DNA of 64,000 nucleotides from Grammothele lineata (taxonomy: Eukaryota > Basidiomycota > Agaricomycetes > Polyporales > Polyporaceae), in contig NDFF03000145.1 of the NCBI GenBank assembly GCA_002150815.3, positions 1 through 64,000 on the forward strand. Reading direction: 5' to 3'. The notes under the pieces are model-generated. The model searched no databases and had not been told where the DNA came from. It worked only from the letters and a program-made list of their open reading frames with translations. Position 1 is the stretch's first letter. Each line of letters opens with the position of its first letter. Positions 47,106 to 58,571 of this stretch are shown here, in pieces. Position numbers and translations under genes: made by a program.

Positions 47106-47734
47106 ATGTGGCCCGAGAAGATCCTCCGCCAGTTCGCCACCATTCCCCCCAACCCTTCCGAGAGCGACTTCCATGGCCCATACAACAAGCTTCTCTACAC
47201 GCTCTTTCCTCCCGACACCGATTTCGTGGTTGTGCCGCAGCGTGTGCCCGATGACTCCTACACTTCGGCCGACCCCATCGACCTGTTCGAGGTCTATCTC
47301 CTGAACAAGCCCGTTCTCGTTCTTGCGTTACAGCCTCCGGGTCATCTGGCAATCCCCTCAAAGCGGGCAGCAGCGGACTCGCAGATCAGACAGCGTATGT
47401 TCGACCAAGCCGGTCAGTGTCACCAGTGATAGTCTCCTGCGCGTATATTCTTCTTAAACTCGCTGATCGTGATTTAGCACTCTGCCCTCTAACTACATTA
47501 CACGCTATTAGCGCGTTAGGAACTAATTTGTGCTTCTACACTCTGACTACAGAAGAAGACGCGGCGGTTATCAAGCCATACGCCATTCGGCCGCACGCCA
47601 TCCAATTAACAGACACTGCGCCTGCCTGTCGTTGGGACTGTGATATCTTGCAGCCAGAAGGGGAGCAGCGACTGCGTCAAGTCGTGGATGAAATCAGGGC
47701 AGGATGCGAGGTCCTTGGAGGCGGAGAAGCATAG
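47106..47734 (+). CDS. Small conserved-looking basidiomycete protein, unknown function
   Basis: Two exons (47106-47412 and 47478-47734) give 187 residues. The protein has a compact alpha/beta look: ILRQFATIPPNPSESDFHG, then PYNKLLYTLFPPDTDFVVVP, then an FEVYLLNKPVLVLALQPP strand pair. The second exon carries ALCPLTTLHAISALGTNL and WDCDILQPEGEQRLRQVV. The E-x-y(hydrophobic)-P-V-L-V-L pattern, followed by a helix and a second strand, resembles the core of small restriction-fold-like proteins (compare fungal proteins with FEI....KPVF.LE.K), but the catalytic Glu/Lys pair is not evident, so no activity is claimed. I recall similar proteins recurring across Agaricomycetes. No signal peptide or membrane segment. 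Confidence 0.75.
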
Positions 47735-47957
47735 AGCAAGTGGATGTATACAGCTTTGAAAACAGTGTGTCTTGCATTCAATATTCCACTGGGATCGAAG
47801 GTTTTCGTGAGAACATGAGGTCGTCTCGACCAGAATTGTGAACTTTTCCTCCCCCAATCTCAGACATTATACACGAAATGGATCGCGTTCCTGACGAAAG
47901 CAAGCAAGTCTACAAGGGGACGCATGTCGCGATAGAAATACAGCAAACCGACACTAC

Positions 47958-49652
47958 CTAACCAACGTTCCACCCGTTCTGCTGCTGTGACGGACTCCCC
48001 CATCCCGCTGCAGCACCCGGGCTCCCCCACCCGCCTGCGCCTCCTGCCGGGGTCGCGCTCGAATTCTGCGGCGACCCCCATGCACCCGTTGTCCCCGGGC
48101 TGCTGCCCCACCCTGCGGTGGCACCTCCGCTGGTCCTCGCAGGGCTGCCCCACGTCCCACCCGTCTGTCCACCTCCACTCATACGCGAAGGACTCCAGGC
48201 GCTGGTAGCAGGAGCACCCCAACCGCCGCCGCCGCCGCCGCCAGCGCCCGGTGCGGGAGCATCGTGCCCGTTGGGCTGGCCCAGCACTCCGGCGCCACTC
48301 TGGAACGCGTCTGCTTCGGGAGGTTCGGGCTTGAGACCGAGGATGAGGTTTGCGAGCTTCGTCTGAAGCTCTTGCAGGCCCTGCAAGGAAGCACAGACAC
48401 GTCAGCTTCACTTTCCGACGGTTGAGGAGAGCAGACAGCGATTGCAGAAGCTGAGGTACAGCGTACGGCAAGATGGTGGGAGGGAGGGGGGTAGCGAAAG
48501 ACATGAGGAGAATGAAGCAGGGCTGGGGAAGGAGAGGGGGACAGTAAGACACACCTTGTAAATCACCTCCTGTGCTCCCAAACTCCCGTCTGTCTCGACG
48601 TCCATGTAGAACTTGTTTGCCCTTGCATTGTAATCAAACGGCAGGTCGTCCCGAGGAGGCTCTTCTTCGAGCGCGTTCTTGCTAAGAGGCCACTCTGCAC
48701 GTGCGTCGTACTCGTACCAGTAGGACGTATGCCGGAGCTTGTTATGCGGGTCATACTCAAACCCAACTGCCGCACATGGAGACCACTTTGCATGCTCCTT
48801 CGCAATTCCCTACATCCCGGCATTGCTCAGGTAGAGTTTTAGGATGGTGGCCACAGTCATATACACACCTTCTTGGCTATACAACGGATTCTGAGTGCTT
48901 GCCCTTTTCGAAGCTTGCATATGAGAATTGGAGGCTGGTCAGGCTCGCCTGTACACCCACGCTGAAAGCTTAGAGGACAAGGATAGCTAGACGCAATGAA
49001 GACACGTACTTTGGCTGACTGGATGCCCGAAGTTCTCTCCACGCTTCGCAAGCTCCTCACCACCCTCATCCAAATCGAAACTAGAGCCGGGCCTTGCTAC
49101 TGGCCGGACCTCGAGCATGTTGCTGGTCACGTCAAGTGTACGCTCTTCCTCATTGCATGACACAGAAAGGTGTAGTTCGATGGCACAATATTGACAGTGG
49201 ACCTCGCATGTACAGTCCTAAGGGGGGATGGGTGTTGGGGATGAGGTGGAAGATAGAGCCGGCAGGACATACCCTTGTGTATCGCATGGCTTCGTCGCAG
49301 GCAGTGCTAACCAGGGGAATCATACCTAGCCGGTGAGCAATGAACTCGTCGGGCAATACGGAAGTATTCGTTTCGATTTCGACCATGTCGATGGCTTATA
49401 AAGATTGGCATTTTCAGAAGGGTGGTTTCGTAAACATTAGCGTGTACCTCACCTATGGTCGGTATGTCCGCCATCATCACTCTCCGGAAGGAGTTTGCAA
49501 CTCTAGAAGCCGTGCATGGTCAGAGCCGATGAGGGAGAGGAAGCGGTGGCGGAGACGCACGAAAGGTCGACATTTTGGAGGACGAAGTTGACAGAGTTCT
49601 TTTTGTATTCACGTATCCGTACAATTGGTTCTGCGTCTGTTGAAGACTGCAT
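47958..49652 (-). CDS. RPB3: RNA polymerase II subunit RPB3 with WG-repeat tail
   Basis: RPB3 is the alpha-like assembly subunit of RNA polymerase II. Seven exons (49652-49561, 49502-49453, 49394-49273, 49217-49010, 48948-48869, 48809-48555 and 48380-47958) give 409 residues. Hallmarks are [47 protein letters not shown], the zinc site Cys90-x-Cys92-x3-Cys96-x2-Cys99, [19 protein letters not shown] and [13 protein letters not shown]. The acceptor at 48949-48951 (TACAG) is the only one that keeps frame into [10 protein letters not shown]. The conserved part ends near residue 285. A Gly/Ser/Pro tail of about 120 residues follows, with eight tryptophans mostly as WG/GW or WGSP. The yeast protein (318 residues) lacks such a tail. 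Confidence 0.93.
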
Positions 49653-50057
49653 TTTGAACGGCGGCGGGGTGAGGGAAAGGGAGGAAGCAGAACGAGGAGA
49701 AGTCACAACACACGCTCGCCCTCGGCGCGCTGACCGTGTCTGTTCCCAGTAGGGAAATATAGACGCTCAATTTCCAGTTCTGTCGTTCGAAGTGATATGG
49801 AGTTGAATATAAGCGATATTTCGAAGATGATATCATCCTGGGAGTCCTATGTGATTTAAGAGGTAGTAAAATGCATCCGTCCGTGACTCCAATATATGCA
49901 CATAGGTCCTAAATGTCTACATGTCTAGTACAAATCTACTCGGCGCTTGATAGCCGCAATAGTATCTATGTCAATGCCCATGAAGCTCCTCGTCTAAAAC
50001 TCCGCGGTTCAAGGTCCGTGTCTATGAAATAAATAGCAGCCGAGTCCGAGTAAACCC
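49653..50057. other. Intergenic between RPB3 and the glycosyltransferase gene
   Basis: Both flanking genes are on the minus strand. The stretch is AT-richer and should contain the RPB3 promoter and the UGT 3' flank. Nothing else is seen. Confidence 0.45.
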
Positions 50058-52188
50058 TCACAGCGAGTTCAAGAAGGCGGTCACGTCTCTCTTCGCTGCA
50101 CCACCCTCCTCCCACTGTCCCAGAACCTCCTTCCTCAGGACCTCTAGCCTCTCCCGCTTCATCCGCCCGTCTTCGCCGAACGCCTTGCCAAGCACATCGC
50201 GCGCTTCCGTCCTCGCGGCCTCAACAGTGCCCTCTGGGGCGCTGCCTTTGCGAAGGATGGGCTTGAGCCCGTGCCCAGTGCGCACCTCGAGCAACTCGTA
50301 GCCGATCTCGTGCTGCTCCGCAACCATGATCGCGTTGAGGGGCTGGTCCGCCGCCAGTGGCCACACAATCCTGCATGGCGAGCATTGATGTCAGTAAACT
50401 GTTGATAATATGGAGAAGGACGGCGTTCGGATCACATCGGAACACCACAGGTGATCGCCTCCGTGAGGCCGTTGTGACCGCCATGGGCAATGTACCACCC
50501 AGTCGCCTACATGAGTAGAGATCAACATGAGTATCCCGGAGGAAAGCGCGGAGATACGCACCGGGTGATCAAGGATGAGCTGCTGCGGCGTCCAGGGCGA
50601 CAAAAGACCCTTTCCATACGCCTTCACCCTCTCCTGAATTTCCTCGGGGATGACAGCTAGCGGGGAAGCATGGCTGAAAATCTGATCGAACAGATAAGTC
50701 AACTTCCCACGTACGACTGAGGATGCGTGAGATTACTTACGAAGGGGATTCCGAGCTCCATGACCACCTCGAGAACCGCCCAGAGCTTGTCCTGGGAGTT
50801 CAAAGGCCAAAAGACAGTACCGAACGAGATCTACAGGCGCAAGAATTCGTTGATTCACCGTACGTCATCGAGAATCTGCGAGGCTCATGCGTGCTCACAT
50901 ATAGGACAGATTGGGGGCCATCAGTCTCCAGCACATTATCGAGGAATGCCTGGACTTTCGTCGCGTCGTTGGATTGTTTTTTCTCCCCCGCAGTCACCGT
51001 AGCTTTGGATGCGGAGGGCAGCACAGGACCGACGCCATACACTGGACGTCCAGTCTGTGCGAACCATTCCCTGCACGCTGCGACCGCGTCGGGCTCGTAG
51101 GGCTCCGGAGTGGTGAGCAGCGCACCGTCGACCATCTCCAATGTCCTGAGAAAAGGGAATGATAAGCCAAAAGGCCAATCACAAAATGAGCGCACTGACT
51201 CGTAGACGTATGGGATGACGTTCACACCCAGCTCCTCCGGGTTGGGGAACTATAGAACGTGTTTTGTCAGAACGCAGTCGCGATAAGTACCTCAGACAAG
51301 TACTTACGTCTTGAGGCTCGTGCTCATAGTCATACATAGGTGGCAAACCCGGCAGGCTGACGACCTCTCCCTTCACCTGGAAGCTGATCTATGCATGGAA
51401 AACATCCCTCAACGGTTGGATCCAACAGTGCACTCGTATGACGTACCTCCATCGCGACTTCCTCGATGCTCCGGCCACTTTGGCGAGCATGCTCCTCTGC
51501 TTTCTGGCGGATGTTTCCCTTGCCGCCCAGATGCTCGGGGCCGAAGAGGTAAAGGGTTGCGTACATCATGGCCGAAAGCCAGGAGTAGAGCTTAACAGTG
51601 TCGCCGCTCAAGGCCCTGGCTTGCGCGGCTTCGTGTACCGCAAATATCTAGCAGAAGGCACATTGGATGATTCTGAGCATATTCAGATGAGACGCTAGCA
51701 CATACGTCGACGACCAGCGCACGAGGTCGGGGGAGGCCAGGATACTGGATGCCCGTGTGCGCACAGACCGGGCCCTCACCGGCGAGAAGCGTTTTCCACA
51801 TCTCCTCAAACCGGGCATCGTCCTTGGCAGTCTTGAACATACCGAAGGCCCCTAGAGAGACAATCCTGTAGACATAGATTATGTGTGAGCCGACAATGTG
51901 TGGTTGCAGCAAAATGACTAGCCTAAGGCGCGAGGCGCATTCTTCCTGGCCTTCGTCGAAACTGCGCGCAGCCTCCTTCTGTATCCGCTCGAAGAAAGCC
52001 TCAGTGGCGAGCATCGTCACACAGATATCGGGATGTAGCTGCGTCATACGGGCGGAGAACGTGACGAGCGCCCTGATATGGCCTGCGTCATGGAGGGTCA
52101 GCCATTGGGCGACAATGGTAAAGGATCGACACTCACCCCATGCCTGGAGTGGCTGGATCACGATGTGCTTCACTTGGCGGATTGTCAT
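50058..52188 (-). CDS. UDP-glycosyltransferase (GT1 family)
   Basis: GT1 enzymes transfer sugar from a UDP-sugar to small lipophilic acceptors. Eleven exons: 52188-52137, 52082-51923, 51865-51706, 51647-51447, 51388-51308, 51249-51200, 51145-50899, 50830-50741, 50681-50562, 50506-50436 and 50370-50058, giving 514 residues. The N-terminal acceptor domain begins HIVIQPLQAWGHIRALVTF. The C-terminal donor domain has ISFGTVFWPL, LLSPWTPQQLILDHP and GWYIAHGGHNGLTEAITCGV, then PMIVWPLAADQPLNA, the fungal form of the UGT signature. Intron 2 appears to use a GC donor (AG|GCTAGT at 51922); it is 57 nt and stop-free, so retention would also keep frame. The start at 52188 follows an in-frame TTG. No membrane anchor is seen. 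The acceptor is unknown. Confidence 0.9.
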
Positions 52189-53491
52189 GGTCAATGAACG
52201 AAGGCGGGCGATTGGGGTTATGGCATTATCGTCGGAGGCCTGGCACTTAAATCAGACTGCACTCTCGACGGCGGTGCACCATGCCCGGGACCGAGTGTGT
52301 CTGCGCCTGCACATATCAGTCCCGGCCCCCTTCAGCTGGGCGCTGACATCACAAGTGCAGCACAGGCGACGCCTGCTTACTGCGCCAGACGTACCTCGCA
52401 CTCGACGGGCGCCGCTTTCCGACATGTGGCAGCGGTCCGCCGGCGTACCTATCTGGCCGCCGCGATGCTGCATCCGGGCGGTAAGAAGCTTCGAAATTTC
52501 TCCTCTTGTGTTGTGGGTGAAATCGGCCACCGTCGGCTCCGGGATATCTTCTTTTCGCGCCTGCGCTTCCCAGCTCGGTCCTGCAGAGAACCAATGGGTC
52601 GTTGGCGAAGAGAGCATGACAAGAGAGTATGATGGTGCTCACGTAGATACAGGTGCGCCGGGTGCCGGAGCCTGGGAGAGGGCTTGATAAACCAGCGGCG
52701 TTCCTGCGATGTACGCATTCATTCTCACGCACGATGAGCGAGGACCGCAAGGACCACCACTAGCAGTAAAGATGCAATCAACATCGCATGTGTGCTAATT
52801 CGAGTGCTCGAAACCGACCCAAAGTAGTCGAGGTTGTATAACAGGAGCATGGAACGGATGATGATCGTGTAGATGGGGTAGTTATGGGTGATCAAAGTAG
52901 ATATCCGTTCGTCCTCCTTGCGGTGAAACGGGGATAGACGGAGAACGTCATGATCAAGATGCGCTCGGTGGGAGCTCCAGACATCTGAATCCGGCAAATA
53001 CCCCGGACAAAGACATTGCTTGCCTATTTGGGCCCAGCGCTTACTTTCAGCAAACGTTCATGCCCGGATGTTTGGGGTTCGAGACCGTCCCTAGGAGAAA
53101 CGAAGTTGTCATCGAGTATGTTGTAGGAGGTTGTACGCGTGTTCAATTGCAAAGGCTGTTTCATGGAGTAAAGTATGAACCTGTAACGAGTCTTGAAGAA
53201 CGCTCCTTAGTAAGATGTTATCCTTTTCCCTCCCAGACGAGTCTGAGCTCTTATCCGCAGCGCCGTCTCCGGAGTACACGGAAAATGCAACAGGGGCGCG
53301 CCTTGCCTATCGACTAGGATTAGTGTACAACAGTCCAGAATTACGAATGTACAGGGCAACATGAAGCATGTGAACAGCGATATCTACCAGTCTGATACCA
53401 ACAGCAGCAGAGCATCACAACTCGATGGCAGCGACACATGTCGCCCAGGGCCTATCAACAGCAAACAACAACAACACTCCGCGACCCAGCC
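52189..53491. other. Intergenic, no supported gene
   Basis: A minus-strand frame at 52725-52997 ends in a strongly hydrophobic segment (MLIASLLLVVVLAVLAHRA) and a second at 52252-52617 looks partly protein-like. Neither starts with a good ATG or joins to a recognisable product. They could be remains of a decayed membrane-protein gene. Confidence 0.35.
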
Positions 53492-56400
53492 CTAGTACTG
53501 ATGTGCAAACGCGGAGGGGAAGTGGATCATTGGGTTCCGTAACGCCTGCATGAAGTCCGGCGAGAACTGCTGCGCACCAAAGGTGAAGTCTTGTGATGGC
53601 ACACCCGGGTGGCCATGCGCGCCGTTGTCCAAGTCTGGTGGGACGCCCACGACGTGGCCTGCCGCGGTCACAGGCGTAGCGCCTCCGTCCAGCACAGGCC
53701 ACCACGAATCGTACCCGGGCACGTATCCCGAGTAGGGCAAGCCAGTGTGGTAGATGTGGGGCTCGGCCTGCGAGCGCGTGGCCACGGGAGGCACAACGGG
53801 GTCGTAGCCTGCGTCGCGGGACGCCAGGACGGCTTGAGTGTGAGGTGGCGGTCCTGGTGGTGGGAGGTAAATCCCCTCGTGCTCGAACGCGGTGTCCGCG
53901 GGGCGTTTCTGGCGCGCTTGGCCGCCTGTGGACGATGCGAAGTTCTGGTCTATCTGCACCTTCGCGTGTTGTATGAGCTGGCGCACACGGAAACCAGAGG
54001 TCCAGGTTCGCTTTAGGGAAGGTGCAATCAGCGCAGGTTCTGCGTATTAGGCAGGTGGGCGCCTCACTTGCATCCCCGCTAGTGAGTTGACGCATTTTTG
54101 AAGCCCAACGCTCGCCTGGGTGTCGAGAGGCTTGTACCTCACTATAAGGGGAGCTTGGTTGCAACAATATTTCGTTGGCCGAGTTTTACATCGACTTACG
54201 AGTTACTATATGCACGATACTAAACAGCGTCCATGAGAAACAACTTGATCTAAAGGAAAATGCTACGCACCCAGCAGCTTGGAAGCAGTTGATCAAGTAG
54301 GGCGGGGCCCACCGCATGTCGTACTTCTCATGGTATAGCATACCTGACTCTCTGGTTAGTAAAAACCGAAAAGATATTCCAATTGAAGACGCACCGAATG
54401 AAGCTACCTGTGTCGCTGCACTCTGACATATGTCGAACGACTCCCATGGTATTGGATCTGGATCTAGTGATGGCGACCCCGCTCTTGCCAAGCTGTCGAC
54501 CCATTAGGGCTTTGGTTCACACCAGTAGATCAACTGTGAAGCACTCACTCTGACCCCTTCGGAATGCTGTCCGAAAACCTGTGAGAATCACACTCAACGA
54601 TTAGACACAAGGCACGTACAACGGTCTATGCAAGAGCAACACGGTCGCCCAGTACTGAATGTGCATCGCCAGCACATGCGGCGCGGGGCATGGCCGGTTG
54701 CTCTGTACCTTGTAGTCCAGATGCTCGGGCAGGTCCAGAAGCCACTGCGAGAGGCGCTTGTGCAGCGCCTCGCGCACCTCGCGCGAGGGCGGGACGTTCG
54801 CGCGCGACACGCGATACACCTTCGCGAGCACCTCACCGGTGATAACGTCTGCGAGCGGGGTTAACGGGCCGTCGCGAAGGGAGTGATGATTACAGGGTTA
54901 CGCACAGAGCGAGGAGAGGCGGGCGAAGCACCCGACGTAGTGCGCAGAGACCGGCGGCGTGATCCCACACAGCGGGTCGGGCGGGCATGGTGACCACATC
55001 ACCGTAGCGTCGTCCTAGAAAAGTATTAGGACCGGCCACGCAACAGCATCCGTGCTCGACATTCACCGGAGGTACATCCATGAGAGGGGTCGAAAAGTCC
55101 CCTTCGTGAATGCCGATGGTCCGCCCGAGGAAGAGAGCAGAGAACCTGCGCCGACAATATTGTCAGATGCCATCAAATGCGACATGACGGTATCGCCGAA
55201 GACGAGCACCACTCACTTATCAGCTAAACAACACCCGTACCAAATGCGCTTTCTGATGGCTTTGTCCTTCTCTGAGAAGAGCTCGCGCCCGTTGTGCATC
55301 CATTTGTCAGGATTTCGGTTCAGGCCTAGGTCGAGTGCCTACGAAAACACTGTCAAATCACAGGCGTGCATTCGTGAAACAAAATCGACGTACCATCCTC
55401 GTAGCCATTCCTGAGAGGGATCAACGAGTTAATTTGGAACAAGCTCATCAGTAGAATACGCGCGTACCAATATGCAGCCACCCTTCTTCCAGGCTTGCTG
55501 ACATGTTCGAAACGATGAGAAGAGAAATTACCTGAAAACACTTGCCACTCACCAATGCCGTACTCACGGATCCCCAAGAGGATTAACGCCTGGACGGTCG
55601 ACGACCGGCTCTCCTGATACACCGTATCTAGAATCATGCGCGCGCACTTCGAGTACTCCGCCGCAGGGTCGTCGAGGTCCCCCGAGATCTTCTGCAAAGG
55701 ATCAAGGTGGCTTGCTGCGTAGGCGAACATCGCGAGCAACAGCAGCTTGGTGAGCTTCTGCGGCCGTTCGGGCTTGACGACCCCCGGGTCTTCGGGAGGA
55801 GCGTCTTCGGGATCTCGATAGCTTCCTTGTGAATGAGAACGGCAGACTGTGAGAGCACGGACGCGACGTACCCATACTTACTACACAGCTCAACAGATCA
55901 GTAGACGCGTGCGGCAGCGGGGACGTATCCTTACTAAGCATTGTACTGCGACATGAACGACTCCTCGTCCAGAACGGGCACCGTAGGGTTGACATAAGTG
56001 AAGTACACCTGGACAAGATGGTCTTGCACCTCTAAGGGAGGCATGATAATCGAGTCTTCGACCTCGCGTATGCGGCCGATATCGGCCGGTTGCACGCGGA
56101 GAGTAGGCGCGGGACCCGGCCAAAATTTCGCCATTGGAAATTGCCTATGATTCTTGGGTGAGTACTACTTCCTGAAGGGCCGAGCTCTGGGAAGTACTCA
56201 CCAGAGCCCCTTTTGAACCCTTTCGTCACTACGTTCCCCAATGGCGAGCAGCTGTAGCCCAGAAGCATTGCCATGATATCTCACCTATTTCATCATCGCT
56301 CCGTAAAAGCAAACGTGGAGGAAGATGAGAACTGGACGTACCTCCCGGTTCTCGTCAATGGACAGGTTCCCAAATGCGTCCGCACAGTCGTCCAAGTCTT

Positions 56401-57670
56401 CATTGACAACAATGTCTAACCCCTCCATGAGCAGAGTGGCAAGCGTACCATATAATGCTGTGACGTACCCGAATTCATACGCGACAAAGGACGTGCCGAC
56501 GGGCTGCGGATGGCTCTCATCGTCGACGGTCCCGCGATTCTCCGCTTCGTTCTGAGCGGCTCAGAGGATCCTCTTCCGTCCGAATCAGTTGTCGGGGACA
56601 TTTCTGAGCGCGTACTCATCGTCGCTGAACGTGAACCCTCGGAGAAAGCTAGTGTGAGTCGGTCGGTCAGTCGGTCTTGCCAAGCCAACGTTGGGCGCGA
56701 CAAGTGGATCTGGGGGTCTTGTTTCGACAAGTCAACTAAGACATATGGTACGGAGAATCAATGCAGGAAGTACCTTGGGATATCACTGACTCTATGACGT
56801 TCTCTCTTGTAGCACGCGACTGTCGACGGGCGCGATGGCTGACGGCCTTTGGCCGCTCCGTCACGATAGAGGCATAGAAGTTGTCTTTCGACGTATCTAC
56901 CGCCTTCTTCTCTCTCCCGGACCTTCCCTGTTGCGACGAACGGGCATTAAATCGGAATATACACGCATATAGGGACGGATAGTACGAACGAAGGGCCCGG
57001 TGTCTACCGTATCAAGGACGTAGGCCGCCAGTTCGTCCTGGCTGAGTTCGTCGACAATGGCCTGGATACGCGCATCTTGACACGACATGATCGCAGCTAG
57101 CACGCTCTCTACTTGGTGCAAACGGTGCTCGAGAGCCTGGATGTATCCTTTCGGTGGCCCCCTTCGAAAGCTGGGTGCTAGCGCATACAGCCGATCAGAC
57201 ACGCCTATCCCGCTATTTATGCTAGACAAGTTCAATGCTCACCTGTATATGTGCATTCTAAGTGTAACACGCACGAACTGTAGAGTCAGACGCCAGGTCG
57301 CAAATGCACAACGCGGCTGCTTTTATGGAGCTCACCTGCGTTGGTTGCCGCACACGTCTTGCACGGCGCGCCCTCAGTCGGGGACGGCTCGCACCGGCTC
57401 TTCGACTTCCTGCACCTGTCGCACGCTGCATTTCACACAAACGCGTTCGTTGTATCACTCGGTCTGAATACCCGATGAATATGGACGCGACTCACCCTTC
57501 GCGATCCTCTGCGACTTGCTCTGGGCTTGTGCCGACGCGTCGGCTGGAGCGCCTTCGTCCTCCGACCTCTCCGCGGACGCCTCGCGCGGGCGCGACACGG
57601 CAGGCGCGGGGTGCGTCGACGTCGATGTCGACGCTGCTGGGGCCTTCGACCCTCCCTGTGCGCTCGGCAT
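53492..57670 (-). CDS. Zn2Cys6 transcription factor with fungal_trans domain
   Basis: Twenty-three exons give 983 residues: 57670-57496, 57425-57336, 57257-57243, 57177-56963, 56927-56774, 56735-56469, 56415-56342, 56284-56202, 56144-55935, 55880-55872, 55821-55553, 55497-55468, 55410-55394, 55338-55217, 55145-55067, 55014-54906, 54848-54620, 54578-54549, 54492-54408, 54347-54271, 54219-54200, 54141-54068 and 54010-53492. The binuclear cluster spans residues 60-90 as C-x2-C-x6-C-x9-C-x2-C-x6-C (ACDRCRKSKSRCE). A GPPKGYIQALEHRLHQVE coiled coil follows. The fungal_trans middle domain includes VYFTYVNPTVPVLDEESF, LLLLAMFAYAA, ALDLGLNRNPDKW and KRIWYGCCLADK. The C-terminus is a Pro/Gly-rich likely activation region. 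The exons of 9, 15, 17 and 20 nt all keep phase. Intron 4 (35 nt) and the borders of exon 20 are the least certain. Targets are unknown. Confidence 0.85.
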
Positions 57671-58571
57671 ATATGCTCCACAAGATGTCCCCCAACGGAC
57701 TTGGCGGCGGCGTCACAGATAATCCTGGAGCTCCCGACTTCTGCACCTGCTCTGGTGAAGCCTCGGAGATTGCGCGCGGGCCGGTCTACGTAGATCGGCA
57801 GAAGACCCAGTAGATTACGATCTGATCACTGTGGGTGTGCAGTAGTTGTTGTGGGTCCTGACGGCGGTGCACGGCGCGGCGGGCTCGCAGGGCGTGGAGG
57901 GGAAAACGGGAGCGTGGCCGGGCTAGAGATGGCGCGGCGCCAGGCGCTCTTTTCGCGAATGGCGGGTTGACAAAGCGGACTGATCCAGTACTAGTCCGTA
58001 GATCCAACGACGTCGAAAGGGGCGACCCGGGTCTATATAGGTTCGCGGAGTTGCTGCTCGACGTGTTGGGGGGACGAGGGAGCGGACAGAGACGGCTGCC
58101 GCCCACCAGCCTTGGATTTGAATCAGGCGCATCTAGGCTCGTTCGGGATGAGGAGAGGAACGCAACATATGTATCCGCACCGCGCGCTAGGCGCACCACC
58201 TCGCTCGCACGGCCGTCAACGCCCGGCACAAACCGCCGCGAACCGTTAGAACCATTGGTTGAGTCAAGGGTAGATGAGAGCTTCTTGGCCGTGGTCGCAA
58301 TGGCGATGATGCGGCGGGGACATTGTGTAGGGTCACCAGACACTATCGGAAGCACGAGCTTCGAAGAACAGCGGGGCTATCGTGTACCCACCGCTAATCG
58401 GTCGCACTGATTGGTTTAGCTGCTGTAAGTTCTGGTTTGTACAATACAAAACTGCACTTTAGGTGCAATGGTCCCGAAATCCGCAACGGAGCTATCCGAA
58501 CGCAATCCAGTAAGTGAGGAAAAGAGAAGAAGAGATGTACTGTATGTGACGAGAGAAGAAACCGAGTCCGC
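57671..58571. other. Promoter region of the Zn2Cys6 gene and 3' flank of the next gene
   Basis: A minus-strand 189-codon frame at 57786-58355 is Arg/Ser/Pro-rich with no motif, and I treat it as leader shadow. Confidence 0.4.
58033..58040 (-). promoter_or_regulatory. Candidate TATA element of the Zn2Cys6 gene
   Basis: The palindrome CTATATAG lies about 365 bp upstream of the start codon at 57670 in GC-rich surroundings. Confidence 0.3.

Noticed and set aside
52725..52997. Frame ending in a strong hydrophobic helix
   Set aside because: Begins with TTG rather than ATG, has no convincing partner exons and no recognisable family.
53070..53095. GGTTCGAGACC-like motif considered as a tRNA T-arm
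   Set aside because: Stem bases do not pair and the other arms are absent.
57786..58355. 189-codon minus-strand frame upstream of the Zn2Cys6 gene
   Set aside because: Arg/Ser/Pro-rich without motif; likely promoter and leader DNA.
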